Source of the DNA: Pseudomonas sp. Leaf48
GTDB lineage: Bacteria; Pseudomonadota; Gammaproteobacteria; Pseudomonadales; Pseudomonadaceae
Assembly (NCBI RefSeq): GCF_001421885.1
Contig: NZ_LMLH01000004.1
Span: 1-64,000, forward strand
Reading direction: 5' to 3'
Length of the DNA stretch: 64,000 bases
The notes beneath the pieces are model-generated. The model was not told the origin of the DNA. It did not search any database and saw nothing but the letters and a program-made list of their open reading frames with translations. Below are positions 47,376-55,286 of the stretch, one piece after another. The translations under genes were made by a program, and so were the position numbers. The stretch's first letter is position 1. Every line of letters begins with the position of its first letter.

Positions 47376-48674
47376 TCAACGCCCCTTCTTCCACAACCAG
47401 GCACCCACCACAATCCCGACCCCACACAGCACCGCCACATAATAAGCAGGCCCCATCGCACTCTCCTTGAGCAACAGGCTGACAATCATCGGTGTCAGGC
47501 CACCGAAGATGGCGTAAGCCACGTTGTAGGAGAACGACAGACCGCTGAAGCGCACGACCGGTGGAAAGGCCTTGACCATCACATAGGGTACCGCACCGAT
47601 GGTGCCGACCAGCAGACCGGTCACGGCGTACATAGGGAAAAGCCAGTCGGGGTGATCGGCCAGGCTGTGGTAGAAGGTCCAGGAACTGGCCAGCAACGCC
47701 GCGCAGCCAAAGACAAAGACCCGCCCGGCGCCGAAGCGATCCGCTAGCGCACCCGCAACGACACAGCCGATACTCAGGAACACGATCGCTACACTGTTGG
47801 ATTGCAAAGCCGTGGTCGGCGAGAAGTGGTAGACCGTCTGCAACACGGTTGGCGTCATCAGGATGAGCACCACAATAGCGGCGGACAGCAGCCAGGTCAG
47901 CAGCATCGAAATCGCGATGGCACCACGATGGTCACGCAGCACCGCGCGCAGCGGCACTTCTTCAGCCAGCGCCTTGCGTTGTTGCAACTCGGCGAACACC
48001 GGTGTTTCGTGCAGCCAGCGGCGCAGGTACACCGAGAACAGCCCAAACACCCCCCCGAGCAGGAACGGAATACGCCAGGCGTAATCCGCCACTTCCACAG
48101 GGGTATAAATGCTGTTGATTGCCGTGGCGACCAGTGAACCGAGGAGGATGCCCGCCGTCAGACCGCTGGTGAGGGTGCCGCAGGCATAACCGATGTGCCG
48201 TTGCGGGACGTGCTCGGAAACGAAGACCCAGGCGCCCGGCACTTCACCACCAATCGCCGCGCCCTGAATCACTCGCATCAACAGCAACAGGATTGGCGCC
48301 CACATACCGATCTGCGCATAGGTCGGCAGCAGGCCCATGATCAGGGTCGGCACAGCCATCATGAAAATGCTCAGGGTGAACATCTTCTTGCGGCCCAGCA
48401 GGTCGCCGAAGTGTGCCATCACGATCCCGCCCAGCGGCCGCGCCAGGTAGCCGGCGGCGAATATGCCGAAGGTCTGCATCAGGCGCAGCCATTCGGGCAT
48501 GTCGGCCGGGAAGAACAGCTTGCCCACTACCGTGGCGAAGAATACGAAGATGATGAAATCGTAAAACTCCAGCGCACCACCCAGGGCGGACAACGACAGA
48601 GTCTTGTAGTCACTGCGGGTCAATGGACGGGCGGGTTGGTCTGGCTGCGCGATGCTCGAGGGCGCTGTGGTCAT
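47376..48674 (-). CDS. MFS transporter, metabolite:H+ symporter (MHS) type
   Basis: A 432-residue inner-membrane protein with twelve predicted helices. Family motifs are the loop 2-3 signature GGIVMAHFGDLLGRKKMF and RVIQGAAIGGEVPGAWVFVSEH after helix 4. These place it with ProP/ShiA/KgtP-like proton symporters for organic acids or osmolytes. The substrate is not shown. The ATG at 48674 is favoured; the longer reading adds an unlikely polar leader. It lies beside pstS as in other pseudomonads but has no Pho box in front. Confidence 0.88.
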   Translation of the reverse strand: MTTAPSSIAQPDQPARPLTRSDYKTLSLSALGGALEFYDFIIFVFFATVVGKLFFPADMPEWLRLMQTFGIFAAGYLARPLGGIVMAHFGDLLGRKKMFTLSIFMMAVPTLIMGLLPTYAQIGMWAPILLLLMRVIQGAAIGGEVPGAWVFVSEHVPQRHIGYACGTLTSGLTAGILLGSLVATAINSIYTPVEVADYAWRIPFLLGGVFGLFSVYLRRWLHETPVFAELQQRKALAEEVPLRAVLRDHRGAIAISMLLTWLLSAAIVVLILMTPTVLQTVYHFSPTTALQSNSVAIVFLSIGCVVAGALADRFGAGRVFVFGCAALLASSWTFYHSLADHPDWLFPMYAVTGLLVGTIGAVPYVMVKAFPPVVRFSGLSFSYNVAYAIFGGLTPMIVSLLLKESAMGPAYYVAVLCGVGIVVGAWLWKKGR

Positions 48675-49036
48675 GGCAAGGGCTTCTCTTATAGTCGAAT
48701 CTGCTACCTCAACAACGCTGGCTGAGGCTTGGGCAGGTCCGGCACCATAGCAAATTGTTCGAAAAAGCACATAGAGGCGCGTTTTTGACAGTCAAAATGA
48801 GAACCGGACGGTCGTCTCGGAGTCTACCGACCGATATACTCGTGTTCTTGCAACAGATTGAAAGGGTTGCTGTGCGAAAGCGCCTGCCGGGTTGTAGGCG
48901 ATTTCGCAGAGTTTCCCTTTAGTTGCCTTACGAAAAACGTGACGAACGTAGTATGTTCGGTGCTGAATCGTTTTTCCCGAAGACGGCTACCACCAGCAGT
49001 ACCAACGAAGAGTCACGGGTCAGAGGCACCCCCGGA
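48675..49036. other. 362-nt intergenic region between divergent MFS and thioesterase genes
   Basis: No gene is seen. It carries both promoters. There is a TTGACA at 48785-48790 followed by a short inverted repeat GGACGGTCG/CCGACCG around 48805-48832, a possible operator. An in-frame upstream extension of the thioesterase reading (48923-49036) is low-complexity and lacks a ribosome binding site. Confidence 0.5.
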
Positions 49037-49441
49037 ATGATAGAGCTCGAACAAGAAGATCCAATCCCGCAAGGCGACCTGGCCCTGCAAATCACCGCGC
49101 TCCCCCGCGAAACCAACGGCTTCGGCGATATTTTCGGCGGCTGGCTGGTAGCGCAAATGGATCTGGCAGGCACCGCAATGGCCAGCAAGGTCGCCGGCGG
49201 ACGCGTGGCCACCGTGGCGATCGATCGCATGGCGTTCCTGGTTCCGGTGGCGGTAGGTGCTCAGCTCTCCTTCTATACCCAGGCACTGGAAATCGGCCGC
49301 AGCTCGATCAAGATGATGGTCGAAGTCTGGAGCGACGATCCGCTGTCCAGCGAATGGCGTAAAGTGACGGAAGCGGTTTTTGTGTTCGTTGCCATTGATG
49401 GCAGTGGTCGTACCCGTTCGGTTCCGCCCAGGGCTCGTTAA
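49037..49441 (+). CDS. Hot-dog acyl-CoA thioesterase (YciA type)
   Basis: A 134-residue hot-dog fold protein. The catalytic/CoA stretch is NGFGDIFGGWLVAQMDLAGTAMASKVAGG, with the conserved Asp. It hydrolyses acyl-CoA thioesters, like E. coli YciA. The start MIELEQEDPIPQG matches pseudomonad relatives, although the ribosome binding site (CCGGA) is unusually close. An upstream start at 48923 would add 38 residues without homology support. The mutarotase gene follows 71 nt later. Confidence 0.85.
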   Translation: MIELEQEDPIPQGDLALQITALPRETNGFGDIFGGWLVAQMDLAGTAMASKVAGGRVATVAIDRMAFLVPVAVGAQLSFYTQALEIGRSSIKMMVEVWSDDPLSSEWRKVTEAVFVFVAIDGSGRTRSVPPRAR

Positions 49442-49512
49442 TCCGGACAGCGTAAACCTGACGAGCATTTTGCGGTCCATAGCCGTCCTTGTTCCTGATT
49501 GAGAGCTGTCCC

Positions 49513-50412
49513 ATGAGTACGCCCAACGTTGAAGCCGTAAAACTGGATGAACTGAACTGCTGGCGAATCCGCCATGGTCAGGCCGAATTACTGGTGGCCC
49601 AGCAAGGCGCGCACATCCTCAGTTATCAACTGGTCGGCCAACCGCCACTGATCTGGCTTAACGACGAGGCCGTGTTCAAGACCGGCCAGAACATCCGCGC
49701 CGGTGTACCGGTGTGCTGGCCGTGGTTCGGCAACTTTGCTCGCAACCCGCAGAGCGTCCAGGCCATGCGTATCAGTGATCAAGCGCCGACGGCTCATGGG
49801 CTGGTTCGGGCCATGGACTGGGAATTGGGTGGCATAGAAGCCGAAGGCGACAGCCTGAAGATCGAGTTCCTCCTGCCCTACCCCGAAGGCGGACTGCCGG
49901 GCTGGCCACATCAGGTGGGCCTGAAGCTGGCTATTCGTCTCGATGAGCAATTGCACATCAGCCTGACCAGCCACAACCAGAGCGCTGAAACCGTCAGCAT
50001 CAGCCAGGCGCTGCACAGTTATTTCGCGGTCAGCGATGTTCGCCAAGTGCATGTCGAAGGGGTGGATGGCTTGAGTTACATCGAAACCCTGGATGACTGG
50101 AAAACCGTGACGCAGACCGGCGACCTGAATTTCAGTGGCGAGACCGACCGAATCTACCTCGACGCTCCAGAAAAACTCAGCATCGTCGACCCGGCCTGGG
50201 AGCGACGCATCGAACTCACCAGCAGCGGTTCGCGCACAGCGGTGATCTGGAACCCATGGATCGATCGCGCCGCCGCTTTCAGTGACATGGCCGACGATGG
50301 CTGGCAGCGCATGCTGTGCATCGAAACGGCGAATGTGATGGGCGACGTGGTGAACCTGGCCCCGGGCGCCAGTCATACATTGGGCGTCAGTATCGGCAGC
50401 AAATCGCTCTAG
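49513..50412 (+). CDS. D-hexose-6-phosphate mutarotase (YeaD-like)
   Basis: A 299-residue aldose-1-epimerase-fold protein. It equilibrates the alpha and beta forms of glucose-6-phosphate. The motifs NIRAGVPVCWPWFG and AHGLVRAMDWEL contain the conserved His and Arg, and the catalytic Glu lies in the C-terminal part (VDGLSYIETLD, RIELTSSG). The start at 49513 is chosen by homology; a longer reading adds eight residues. Confidence 0.9.
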   Translation: MSTPNVEAVKLDELNCWRIRHGQAELLVAQQGAHILSYQLVGQPPLIWLNDEAVFKTGQNIRAGVPVCWPWFGNFARNPQSVQAMRISDQAPTAHGLVRAMDWELGGIEAEGDSLKIEFLLPYPEGGLPGWPHQVGLKLAIRLDEQLHISLTSHNQSAETVSISQALHSYFAVSDVRQVHVEGVDGLSYIETLDDWKTVTQTGDLNFSGETDRIYLDAPEKLSIVDPAWERRIELTSSGSRTAVIWNPWIDRAAAFSDMADDGWQRMLCIETANVMGDVVNLAPGASHTLGVSIGSKSL

Positions 50413-50429
50413 GCAACTCTAAAAATCAA

Positions 50430-50518
50430 TGTGGGAGCGGGCTTGCTCGCGAAAGGGCCATCACATTCAACATCCAGTTGACTGTTAACCTGCTTTCGCG
50501 AGCAAGCCCGCTCCCACA
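50430..50518. repeat. REP palindrome pair (TGTGGGAGCGGGCTTGCTCG type)
   Basis: TGTGGGAGCGGGCTTGCTCG and its inverted mate ending GCCCGCTCCCACA enclose a spacer. It lies between the convergent mutarotase and DUF3299 genes. Confidence 0.9.
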
Positions 50519-50528
50519 TTTGGATCTC

Positions 50529-51065
50529 TTATAAATCCGACTCTTTCACAACCCGCACTTTCGCCGCATCCAGCGCATACGCCGCATCAGCCAGGTCATT
50601 GCTGACCTTCTCGATCTTCAACGTTCCGGTCACCCATAGCGGCGTGTAGATATCGTTCAGCTTCAGGCCTTTGGGGTAGCGCACCAGTACCAGTTGATTG
50701 GGCGGCGGAGGCGGCACGTGAATGCAGGCACCGGGGTACGGCACGAGGAAAAACAGCGTGCTGTTGCCCTTGGCATCGGACTCCAGCGGCACGGGATAAC
50801 CGCCGATACGAATGTTCTTGTCGTTCATCGACGGCACGGTTTTGCTCGAGTACATCACCGCCGGTAAACCCTTGCTCTGTTTCATGCCACCTTTTTCGGT
50901 AAAGGTGCCATTGGCCTCGGGGGTGTCGTGGTCGATTTCGGGCATGGCCTCGAGGGCTTTCTGGTCCGACTTGGGCATCAGTTCGAGCCAATCGGTTTCC
51001 GGCAGGTCGCCGGCGTGGGCAAGGCCCGTACCCAGAAACAGAAGAGTAATCAGAAGACGGCGCAT
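50529..51065 (-). CDS. DUF3299 domain exported protein
   Basis: A 178-residue protein with a signal peptide (about 1-18, ending AHA). The family hallmark is FFLVPYPGACIHVPPPPPNQ, which has a conserved Cys, and the GGYPVPLE segment. The fold recalls metal- or copper-linked periplasmic proteins, but the role is unknown. It stands alone between mutarotase and GlsB genes. Confidence 0.82.
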   Translation of the reverse strand: MRRLLITLLFLGTGLAHAGDLPETDWLELMPKSDQKALEAMPEIDHDTPEANGTFTEKGGMKQSKGLPAVMYSSKTVPSMNDKNIRIGGYPVPLESDAKGNSTLFFLVPYPGACIHVPPPPPNQLVLVRYPKGLKLNDIYTPLWVTGTLKIEKVSNDLADAAYALDAAKVRVVKESDL

Positions 51066-51152
51066 GAAGGGGCTCGGAAAGTGGAAGAACAGAAAACGCC
51101 GAGCATTCTAGCCCTCCTGGCTGCCTTGCCGGAGAGGGCTTTGTCGCCTGGA

Positions 51153-51398
51153 TCAGTTCTTTTTGATGAGTCCGTACACCACCAGCAGCACCACGGCGCC
51201 CACCAGCGCACCGATGAAGCCTGCGCCCTGGCCAGCCGAATAAATACCCAGTGCCTGGCCGCCGTAAGTAGCCGCCAGCGAACCGCCGATACCGAGCAAA
51301 ATGGTCATGATCCAGCCCATGCTGTCATCGCCTGGTTTCAGGAACCGTGCCAGCAGGCCAACAATCAAGCCGATAAAGATGGTTCCGATAATTCCCAT
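51153..51398 (-). CDS. GlsB/YeaQ/YmgE family stress-response membrane protein
   Basis: An 81-residue, very hydrophobic protein with three membrane helices and a Gly-rich pattern. The GLLARFLKPGDDSMGWIMTILLGIGGSLAATYGG segment is the family signature. Members are often induced by acid or osmotic stress, and were earlier called transglycosylase-associated proteins. Preceded by GGGGAATGCC. Confidence 0.88.
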   Translation of the reverse strand: MGIIGTIFIGLIVGLLARFLKPGDDSMGWIMTILLGIGGSLAATYGGQALGIYSAGQGAGFIGALVGAVVLLVVYGLIKKN

Positions 51399-51504
51399 GG
51401 CATTCCCCTCTTAATGAAGTCGCTACTCAAAAGCCTAGTCAGGCTTTCGTAACCTGCCATGAGAGAACGGTGTACCCGGAAGGTTCCACCGCTGCACATA
51501 AAAA

Positions 51505-52587
51505 CTATTCGGCGATCAGTGCTTCCACCTTGAGGATCTGGGCTGCCAGTGTCTCTCGGTCCGCACAACGCAGGTTGGCGTGACCCACCTTGCGACCGGC
51601 CTTGAAGGCCTTGTCGTAGTGATGCAAATGGCAGTCGGCAATCGCCAGGACTTTTTCCGTGTCCGGCACTTTACCGATGAAGTTGAGCATCGCGCTTTCA
51701 CCGACTTTTGCTGTCGAACCCAGTGGCAGACCGGCAACCGCCCGCAGGTGGTTTTCGAACTGGCTGCACTCGGCGCCTTCGGTGGTCCAGTGCCCGGAGT
51801 TGTGCACTCGCGGGGCGATTTCGTTGGCCTTGAGGCCACCGTCGACTTCAAAGAACTCGAACGCCATCACGCCGACATAATCCAGCTGCTTGAGCACGCG
51901 ACTGGAGTAGTCCTCGGCCAGGGCTTGCAGCGGGTGGTCGGTGCTGGCCACGGACAGCTTGAGGATGCCGCTGTCGTGGGTGTTGTGCACCAGCGGATAG
52001 AAGCGGGTTTCGCCGTCGCGGGCACGTACGGCGATCAGCGAAACTTCGCCGGTGAAGGGTACAAAGCCTTCCAGCAGACAGGCCACGCTGCCCAGTTCGG
52101 CGAAGGTGCCGATCACGTCTTCAGGGGTGCGCAGAACCTTCTGGCCCTTGCCGTCGTAACCCAGGGTCCGGGTCTTCAGCACAGCCGGCAGACCAATGGA
52201 TGCCACCGCGGCGTCCAGATCGGCCTGGGACTGGATGTCGGCAAACGCCGGGGTTGGAATCCCCAGGTCCTTGAACATGCTCTTCTCGAACCAGCGATCC
52301 CGGGCGATGCGCAGGGCTTCGGCACTCGGGTAGACCGGGACGAACTGCGAGAGGAACGCCACGGTTTCTGCCGGAACGCTTTCGAACTCGAACGTTACCA
52401 GATCGACTTCATCGGCCAGCTGGCGCAGATGGTCCTGATCGCCGTAATCGGCTCGCAGGTGCTCGCCCAACGCGGCTGCGCAAGCATCCGGCGCCGGGTC
52501 CAGGAAAGCGAATTTCATACCCAGCGGAGTACCCGCCAGCGCCAACATGCGACCCAACTGGCCGCCACCGATTACACCGATCTTCAT
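51505..52587 (-). CDS. purK: N5-carboxyaminoimidazole ribonucleotide synthase
   Basis: A 360-residue ATP-grasp enzyme that converts AIR plus bicarbonate to N5-CAIR in purine synthesis. The N-terminal MKIGVIGGGQLGRMLALA and the ATP-grasp LKTRTLGYDGKGQ and EIAPRVHNSGHWT motifs are intact. It lies 11 nt downstream of purE, forming the standard purEK operon. The start at 52587 is chosen by homology. Confidence 0.96.
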   Translation of the reverse strand: MKIGVIGGGQLGRMLALAGTPLGMKFAFLDPAPDACAAALGEHLRADYGDQDHLRQLADEVDLVTFEFESVPAETVAFLSQFVPVYPSAEALRIARDRWFEKSMFKDLGIPTPAFADIQSQADLDAAVASIGLPAVLKTRTLGYDGKGQKVLRTPEDVIGTFAELGSVACLLEGFVPFTGEVSLIAVRARDGETRFYPLVHNTHDSGILKLSVASTDHPLQALAEDYSSRVLKQLDYVGVMAFEFFEVDGGLKANEIAPRVHNSGHWTTEGAECSQFENHLRAVAGLPLGSTAKVGESAMLNFIGKVPDTEKVLAIADCHLHHYDKAFKAGRKVGHANLRCADRETLAAQILKVEALIAE

Positions 52588-52598
52588 CGTCAACAACC

Positions 52599-53090
52599 TC
52601 AGGCGATGCGTGGGTCTGGATTGTCCAGGACGCTGTCTGTCTGCTCAGCACGGAAGGTTTTCAGCACCTCATGGAACTGCGGGTGCTTGGCGCCCAGGAT
52701 GCTCGCCGACAACAGTGCTGCGTTGATTGCACCGGCCTTGCCGATGGCCAGGGTGGCAACCGGAATGCCCGCCGGCATCTGTACGATAGAGAGCAGCGAG
52801 TCGACGCCCGAGAGCATCGCCGACTGTACCGGTACGCCCAGTACCGGCAAGTGGGTCTTGGCCGCACACATGCCAGGCAAGTGGGCTGCGCCACCGGCAC
52901 CAGCGATGATCACCTCGATGCCTCGCGCTTCGGCCTCTTCGGCGTACTGGAACAGCAGGTCCGGGGTGCGGTGGGCAGAAACCACTTTCACCTCGTAAGG
53001 GATGCCGAGCTTTTCCAGCATATCGGCGGTGTGGCTAAGGGTGGACCAATCGGACTTGGAGCCCATGATCACGCCAACCAGTGCACTCAT
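52599..53090 (-). CDS. purE: N5-carboxyaminoimidazole ribonucleotide mutase
   Basis: A 163-residue class I PurE that rearranges N5-CAIR to CAIR. The signature [14 protein letters not shown] and the SAHRTPD motif with the catalytic His are intact. It is the first gene of purE-purK. The leader of about 108 nt contains two hairpins, one a strong intrinsic-terminator shape. Confidence 0.96.
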   Translation of the reverse strand: MSALVGVIMGSKSDWSTLSHTADMLEKLGIPYEVKVVSAHRTPDLLFQYAEEAEARGIEVIIAGAGGAAHLPGMCAAKTHLPVLGVPVQSAMLSGVDSLLSIVQMPAGIPVATLAIGKAGAINAALLSASILGAKHPQFHEVLKTFRAEQTDSVLDNPDPRIA

Positions 53091-53127
53091 CGTCGTGCCT
53101 CTTCTCTCTGGGCGCCCGCAGGCGCGT

Positions 53128-53161
53128 CAAAAACAACAAGCCACGCAGAATGCGTGGCTTG
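53128..53161 (-). terminator. Terminator-like hairpin in the purE leader
   Basis: An 11-bp perfect stem, CAAGCCACGCA / TGCGTGGCTTG, has loop TTC on the minus strand and is followed by TTGTTTTTG. It lies 38 nt upstream of purE and about 40 nt downstream of the likely transcription start. No upstream gene on this strand needs a terminator, so it is a candidate attenuator. Confidence 0.7.
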
Positions 53162-53168
53162 ATTGTAC

Positions 53169-53193
53169 GAAAAATGGCCGGTCGTAACCGGCC
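53169..53193 (-). other. Second hairpin in the purE leader
   Basis: A 7-bp stem GGCCGGT / ACCGGCC with loop TACG (minus strand) is followed by ATTTTT. It begins only about 5 nt after the predicted start, so it is more likely a 5' structural element than a true terminator. Confidence 0.5.
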
Positions 53194-53204
53194 GAAGGCC
53201 GCGC

Positions 53205-53210
53205 AGTATA
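53205..53210 (-). promoter_or_regulatory. Likely -10 box of the purE promoter
   Basis: TATACT on the minus strand, preceded 17 nt upstream by a weak -35 (CTGTTT). The implied start is near 53198. This is based on motif match alone. Confidence 0.45.
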
Positions 53211-53548
53211 CCTCAATGAAGCAGATAAACAGCCCCCAGTGCGACCATCTGTCATTTGCCGCAAGCCGGTGAATTTATTGACTCGCAGGTCAGCCGAAAT
53301 AGCCCAACCCTAGAGGGCAATTCAATTACTCGAATGCGCGATTCTCTACACCAATCAATTCTTTGAAAGTTGAATCTGCATAGGGCTTCGACGTCATGCA
53401 ACAGCAGGAAATATACCTGGAGTCGCGAAACCAATACGTCTTGGTTAGTTTGACTATCGCTGAGGACCATTAATGTTTTTCAGCCCCGATATTCCAATAG
53501 CTATTTATTTTAGCCTTACTCAAGAAGTAATTCAGAAAGGAATCAAGG

Positions 53549-54139
53549 ATGACTTCGACACCGCAGACAAAAAACGCCATTACCATTTTCGCCATCGTTC
53601 ATGATGACGTTCCGAAATCAACGAGCGAAACGATTTATGCCGACTACTTCCAACCTCTCGTAAGCGAGCTGGAAAGCTTCACCGAGCGAAAAGTCCACGT
53701 CGTTTTCAGCGGCGGCAAGCCTTACAGCAACTTCGATTACAAAGGCAAAGATACAACGAAGACCCTGCGGCGCTGGGAAACTCTGGGTCATGAATATCTG
53801 GTTGAAATGAGAAAAGAGGGTTTTGATACAGATCTTTTGACCAAAGTAATTTTGGTTACAAATGATATGTTGAATGCTAGAGAAGCAGGAGTCGCACTTG
53901 TTTGGGCCCCAACCAACGCCGGAACATTTGCCATCGCATCACTGGCCTCTTATTCGACGGTAGGCCATGAAATTGGTCACTTACTGGGAGCCAAACATGA
54001 GGACTCGCAAGTTCAGTACAACGGCTGGTGGGCCGAAACCTATATGATCCCAGAGCGAGACATTATCAGATCCAATGCCTACGCCTTCAGCCCCGCCAAC
54101 CGACAAAACATCAAGAACTACCTGGCCAAGAAAGATTGA
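53549..54139 (+). CDS. Metzincin-like zinc metalloprotease (reprolysin-like motif)
   Basis: A 196-residue protein with the extended zinc motif HEIGHLLGAKHED (H140, E141, H144, G147, H150), which matches the metzincin HExxHxxGxxH pattern, and a possible Met-turn near M166 (ETYMIPERD). No signal peptide or propeptide is seen. A good ribosome binding site (AAAGGA) precedes the ATG. Base composition is AT-richer than the flanking genes, which suggests horizontal acquisition. Substrate and role are unknown; no inhibitor gene or secretion system is next to it. Confidence 0.75.
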   Translation: MTSTPQTKNAITIFAIVHDDVPKSTSETIYADYFQPLVSELESFTERKVHVVFSGGKPYSNFDYKGKDTTKTLRRWETLGHEYLVEMRKEGFDTDLLTKVILVTNDMLNAREAGVALVWAPTNAGTFAIASLASYSTVGHEIGHLLGAKHEDSQVQYNGWWAETYMIPERDIIRSNAYAFSPANRQNIKNYLAKKD

Positions 54140-54194
54140 CGTCATCGCTCCCATTAACGACAGGAGCAAAGTAAACGCTTCTGCCGATACCGGC

Positions 54195-55106
54195 CTAAAC
54201 GCTGGCGCTTGCCGCGCCGCCTTCAAGCTTGCGCCACAACAACCGGACATTGGCCTTGCGCACCAGCGCACAGCGATACAGGCGAATCTCCAGCGGCACA
54301 TGCCATTGCGGCCCGCCACAGACCACCAACTCACCGCGCGCCAGTTCGGCGCGCACACTCAATTGCGGCACCCAGGCGATACCCAACCCTTCCAGGGCCA
54401 TGCTTTTCAGGCTGTCAGCCATGGCGGTTTCGTAGACAGTAGTGAAACGCAACGCCCGTTGACGCAACAGCATGTTCACCGAACGACCAAGAAAAGCCCC
54501 GGCGCTATAGGCCAGGAGTGGCACGCTGCCCTCGCCTTCCAGATCGAACAGCGGCTGGCCCTGCGCGTCCGCCGCGCAGACTGGCAACATCTCGGTATGG
54601 CCAAGGTGCAGCGACGGGAAGATTTCCGGGTCCATCTGCAGCGCCGCGTCCGGGTCGTAGAACGCCAGCATCAGATCGCAGCCGCCTTCGCGCAATGCAT
54701 GCACGGCGTCACCGACGTTGGTCGCCACCAGGCGTGTGGCGATGTTCAAGCCTTCGTTGCGCAATTGGGCGATCCAGCGCGGGAAAAAACCCAGCGCCAA
54801 TGAGTGTGCGGCAGCGACCTGCATCACCTCGCCCTGCCCACCCTCCAGATGATGGAGATGGCGCAGCACTTCACCCAACTGTTCGACCACGGTGCGCGCG
54901 GTAACCAGAAACAATTGACCCGCCGCGGTCAGCTCCACCGGCGTGCGCGAGCGGTTGACCAGTGTCAGCCCCAGTGCGGCTTCAAGGCTGCGAATTCGCC
55001 GACTGAACGCCGGCTGGGTCACGAAGCGCCGCTCGGCTGCCTGGGAGAAGCTGCGGGTGGCGGCCAGGGCACTAAAGTCCTCCAGCCATTTGCTTTCCAG
55101 ATTCAT
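54195..55106 (-). CDS. LysR family transcriptional regulator
   Basis: A 303-residue LysR-type regulator. The N-terminal winged helix (about 1-60: WLEDFSALAATRSFSQAAERRFVTQPAFSRRI) and the C-terminal substrate-sensing domain are complete. The start at 55106 has GGGAGGG upstream. It is divergent from aspA across 180 nt, so control of aspartase and its own gene is the simple inference. The effector is unknown. Confidence 0.9.
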   Translation of the reverse strand: MNLESKWLEDFSALAATRSFSQAAERRFVTQPAFSRRIRSLEAALGLTLVNRSRTPVELTAAGQLFLVTARTVVEQLGEVLRHLHHLEGGQGEVMQVAAAHSLALGFFPRWIAQLRNEGLNIATRLVATNVGDAVHALREGGCDLMLAFYDPDAALQMDPEIFPSLHLGHTEMLPVCAADAQGQPLFDLEGEGSVPLLAYSAGAFLGRSVNMLLRQRALRFTTVYETAMADSLKSMALEGLGIAWVPQLSVRAELARGELVVCGGPQWHVPLEIRLYRCALVRKANVRLLWRKLEGGAASASV

Positions 55107-55286
55107 CACGCCCTCCCGGGTACGCACCAATTTAGGTCACACGTTCGCCGTCAACACGGCGTCACACGGACATTATGCCGAATGTGCATAGGCTAGTGTT
55201 TAACAGCATTGGCCCAAAATTCTGCACAAGCCTAGCATTCACAGCGTTCCGGCACAGACCGGGTCCATATTGAGATGATTTCTATC

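Larger units (their letters stand above)
53091..53548. other. 458-nt intergenic region upstream of divergent purE and metzincin-like genes
   Basis: No gene is seen. On the minus strand it holds the purE promoter-like site, two hairpins and the purE leader. The remaining stretch (about 53211-53548) is AT-richer and must carry the promoter for the gene at 53549. I find no strong motif there. Confidence 0.6.

Noticed and set aside
48805..48832. Operator-like GGACGGTCG/CCGACCG inverted repeat upstream of the thioesterase
   Set aside because: Only 6-7 bp of true symmetry with a 12-nt spacer and no regulator gene nearby; too weak to report as a site.
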